A stretch of 5,369 nt of DNA from contig JALHNW010000156.1 of NCBI GenBank assembly GCA_022843345.1, positions 1 through 5,369 on the forward strand. Direction: 5' to 3'. The notes beneath the pieces are model-generated. The model did not search any database. It was given only the letters and a program-made list of their open reading frames with translations, and was not told where the DNA came from. This DNA is from Rubritepida sp. GTDB lineage: Bacteria; Pseudomonadota; Alphaproteobacteria; Acetobacterales; Acetobacteraceae. Below are positions 4,917-5,369 of this stretch, piece by piece (the stretch's first letter is position 1; each line of letters begins with the position of its first letter). A program made the translations under genes and the position numbers.

Positions 4917-5369
4917 ATGCCCGATGCAATGACCCTCACCCAGGACCGCGGCGCCGACCTCCTCTGGCGCGCCTTGGCGGTGCACGGCGTCACGAAGGTC
5001 TTCTCCCTGTCCGGCAACCACATCATGCCGGTCTACGACGCCGCCTTCGGGGGCGCGATCGAGATCATCCACGTCCGCCACGAGGCCGCGGCCGTGCACA
5101 TGGCCGATGCCTGGGCGCGGCTGTCGGGCGAGGTGGGCGTGGCGCTCGTCACCGGCGGGCAGGGCCACACCAATGCCTGCGCCGCGCTTCCCACCGCGCT
5201 GGCCTCCGAGACGCCGGTTCTGCTGCTGTCCGGCCACGCGCCCCTGAACGAGCTGGGCCTGGGCGCCTTCCAGGAAACGCCGCAGGTCGCGGTCGCCGCG
5301 CCGCTCTGCAAGGAATCGGCGCTGGCGCGCGACGCCGCCGGCCTGCCGGCGGAACTCGCCCGCCTGATA
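4917..5369 (+). CDS. Thiamine diphosphate-dependent enzyme, N-terminal part (partial)
   Basis: The first 151 codons of a ThDP enzyme of the acetolactate synthase / benzoylformate decarboxylase superfamily; the frame is open to the window edge. The visible part is the pyrimidine-binding domain: GVTKVFSLSGNHIMPVYDA (24-42), then VRHEAAAVHMADAWAR with Glu56, the invariant glutamate that activates the cofactor, then ALVTGGQGHTNA (76-87), and PVLLLSGHAP followed by GAFQETPQV. The usual GPG in the TN loop is GQG here. A full protein would be about 540-570 residues, with the central and ThDP/Mg-binding domains beyond the edge. The start ATG has AGG eight bases upstream; a second in-frame ATG lies at 4929. 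The reaction (2-oxo acid decarboxylation, carboligation or acyl transfer) cannot be told from this part. It is divergent from the dicarboxylate operon across a short shared regulatory region, hinting at common control. Confidence 0.9.
   Translation, partial: MPDAMTLTQDRGADLLWRALAVHGVTKVFSLSGNHIMPVYDAAFGGAIEIIHVRHEAAAVHMADAWARLSGEVGVALVTGGQGHTNACAALPTALASETPVLLLSGHAPLNELGLGAFQETPQVAVAAPLCKESALARDAAGLPAELARLI

Noticed and set aside
4862..5026. N-terminal extension of the iron-sulfur subunit to an ATG at 5026
   Set aside because: The extension does not resemble the family, runs antisense through the ThDP enzyme coding region, and ignores the well-placed ribosome binding site before ATG 4861.
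3852..5237. A 461-codon minus-strand frame ending with the first anchor protein
   Set aside because: Only the last 107 codons are protein-like (the first anchor subunit). The upstream part is the iron-sulfur gene read in the wrong frame.

Overview
The window is a very GC-rich, almost gap-free stretch of bacterial chromosome. It carries a catabolic or respiratory operon on the minus strand and the start of a divergent gene on the plus strand. Base composition, codon use (third positions nearly all G or C) and the look of the proteins suggest an alphaproteobacterium of the Acetobacteraceae (Roseomonas-like) type. That assignment is an impression from protein style, not a proven one; a high-GC betaproteobacterium is possible.

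The minus-strand operon reads right to left: an iron-sulfur subunit of the succinate dehydrogenase / fumarate reductase (SDH/FRD) family (4861-4172), two small haem-b membrane anchor subunits (4175-3852 and 3859-3524), a TauE/SafE-type membrane permease (3534-2803), the alpha (2790-1912) and beta (1915-1304) subunits of a class I [4Fe-4S] fumarase / tartrate dehydratase, and the flavoprotein subunit of the SDH/FRD complex (1307 to beyond the left edge). Five of the six junctions overlap by 4 to 11 bases and the sixth is a 12-base gap, so the seven genes should be one translationally coupled transcript. On the plus strand the first 151 codons of a thiamine diphosphate (ThDP) enzyme begin at 4917.

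Together the operon encodes a four-subunit quinone-linked dicarboxylate oxidoreductase, a hydratase for its unsaturated product or substrate (fumarate/malate chemistry or an analogue), and a permease. The likely logic is succinate <-> fumarate <-> malate, or the same chemistry on a related acid such as mesaconate or tartrate. Three points suggest a specialised paralogue rather than the housekeeping SDH: the flavoprotein gene is separated from its partners by the fumarase and permease genes; the flavoprotein has Cys where the covalent-FAD His normally sits, while the substrate-binding His and Arg residues are kept; and the two anchors look like paralogues of each other, each with two candidate haem-ligand histidines.

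The 55-base divergent intergenic region holds a perfect 14-base palindrome between the two start codons, a good candidate operator controlling both transcripts. No tRNA, rRNA, CRISPR array, insertion sequence or terminator was seen.
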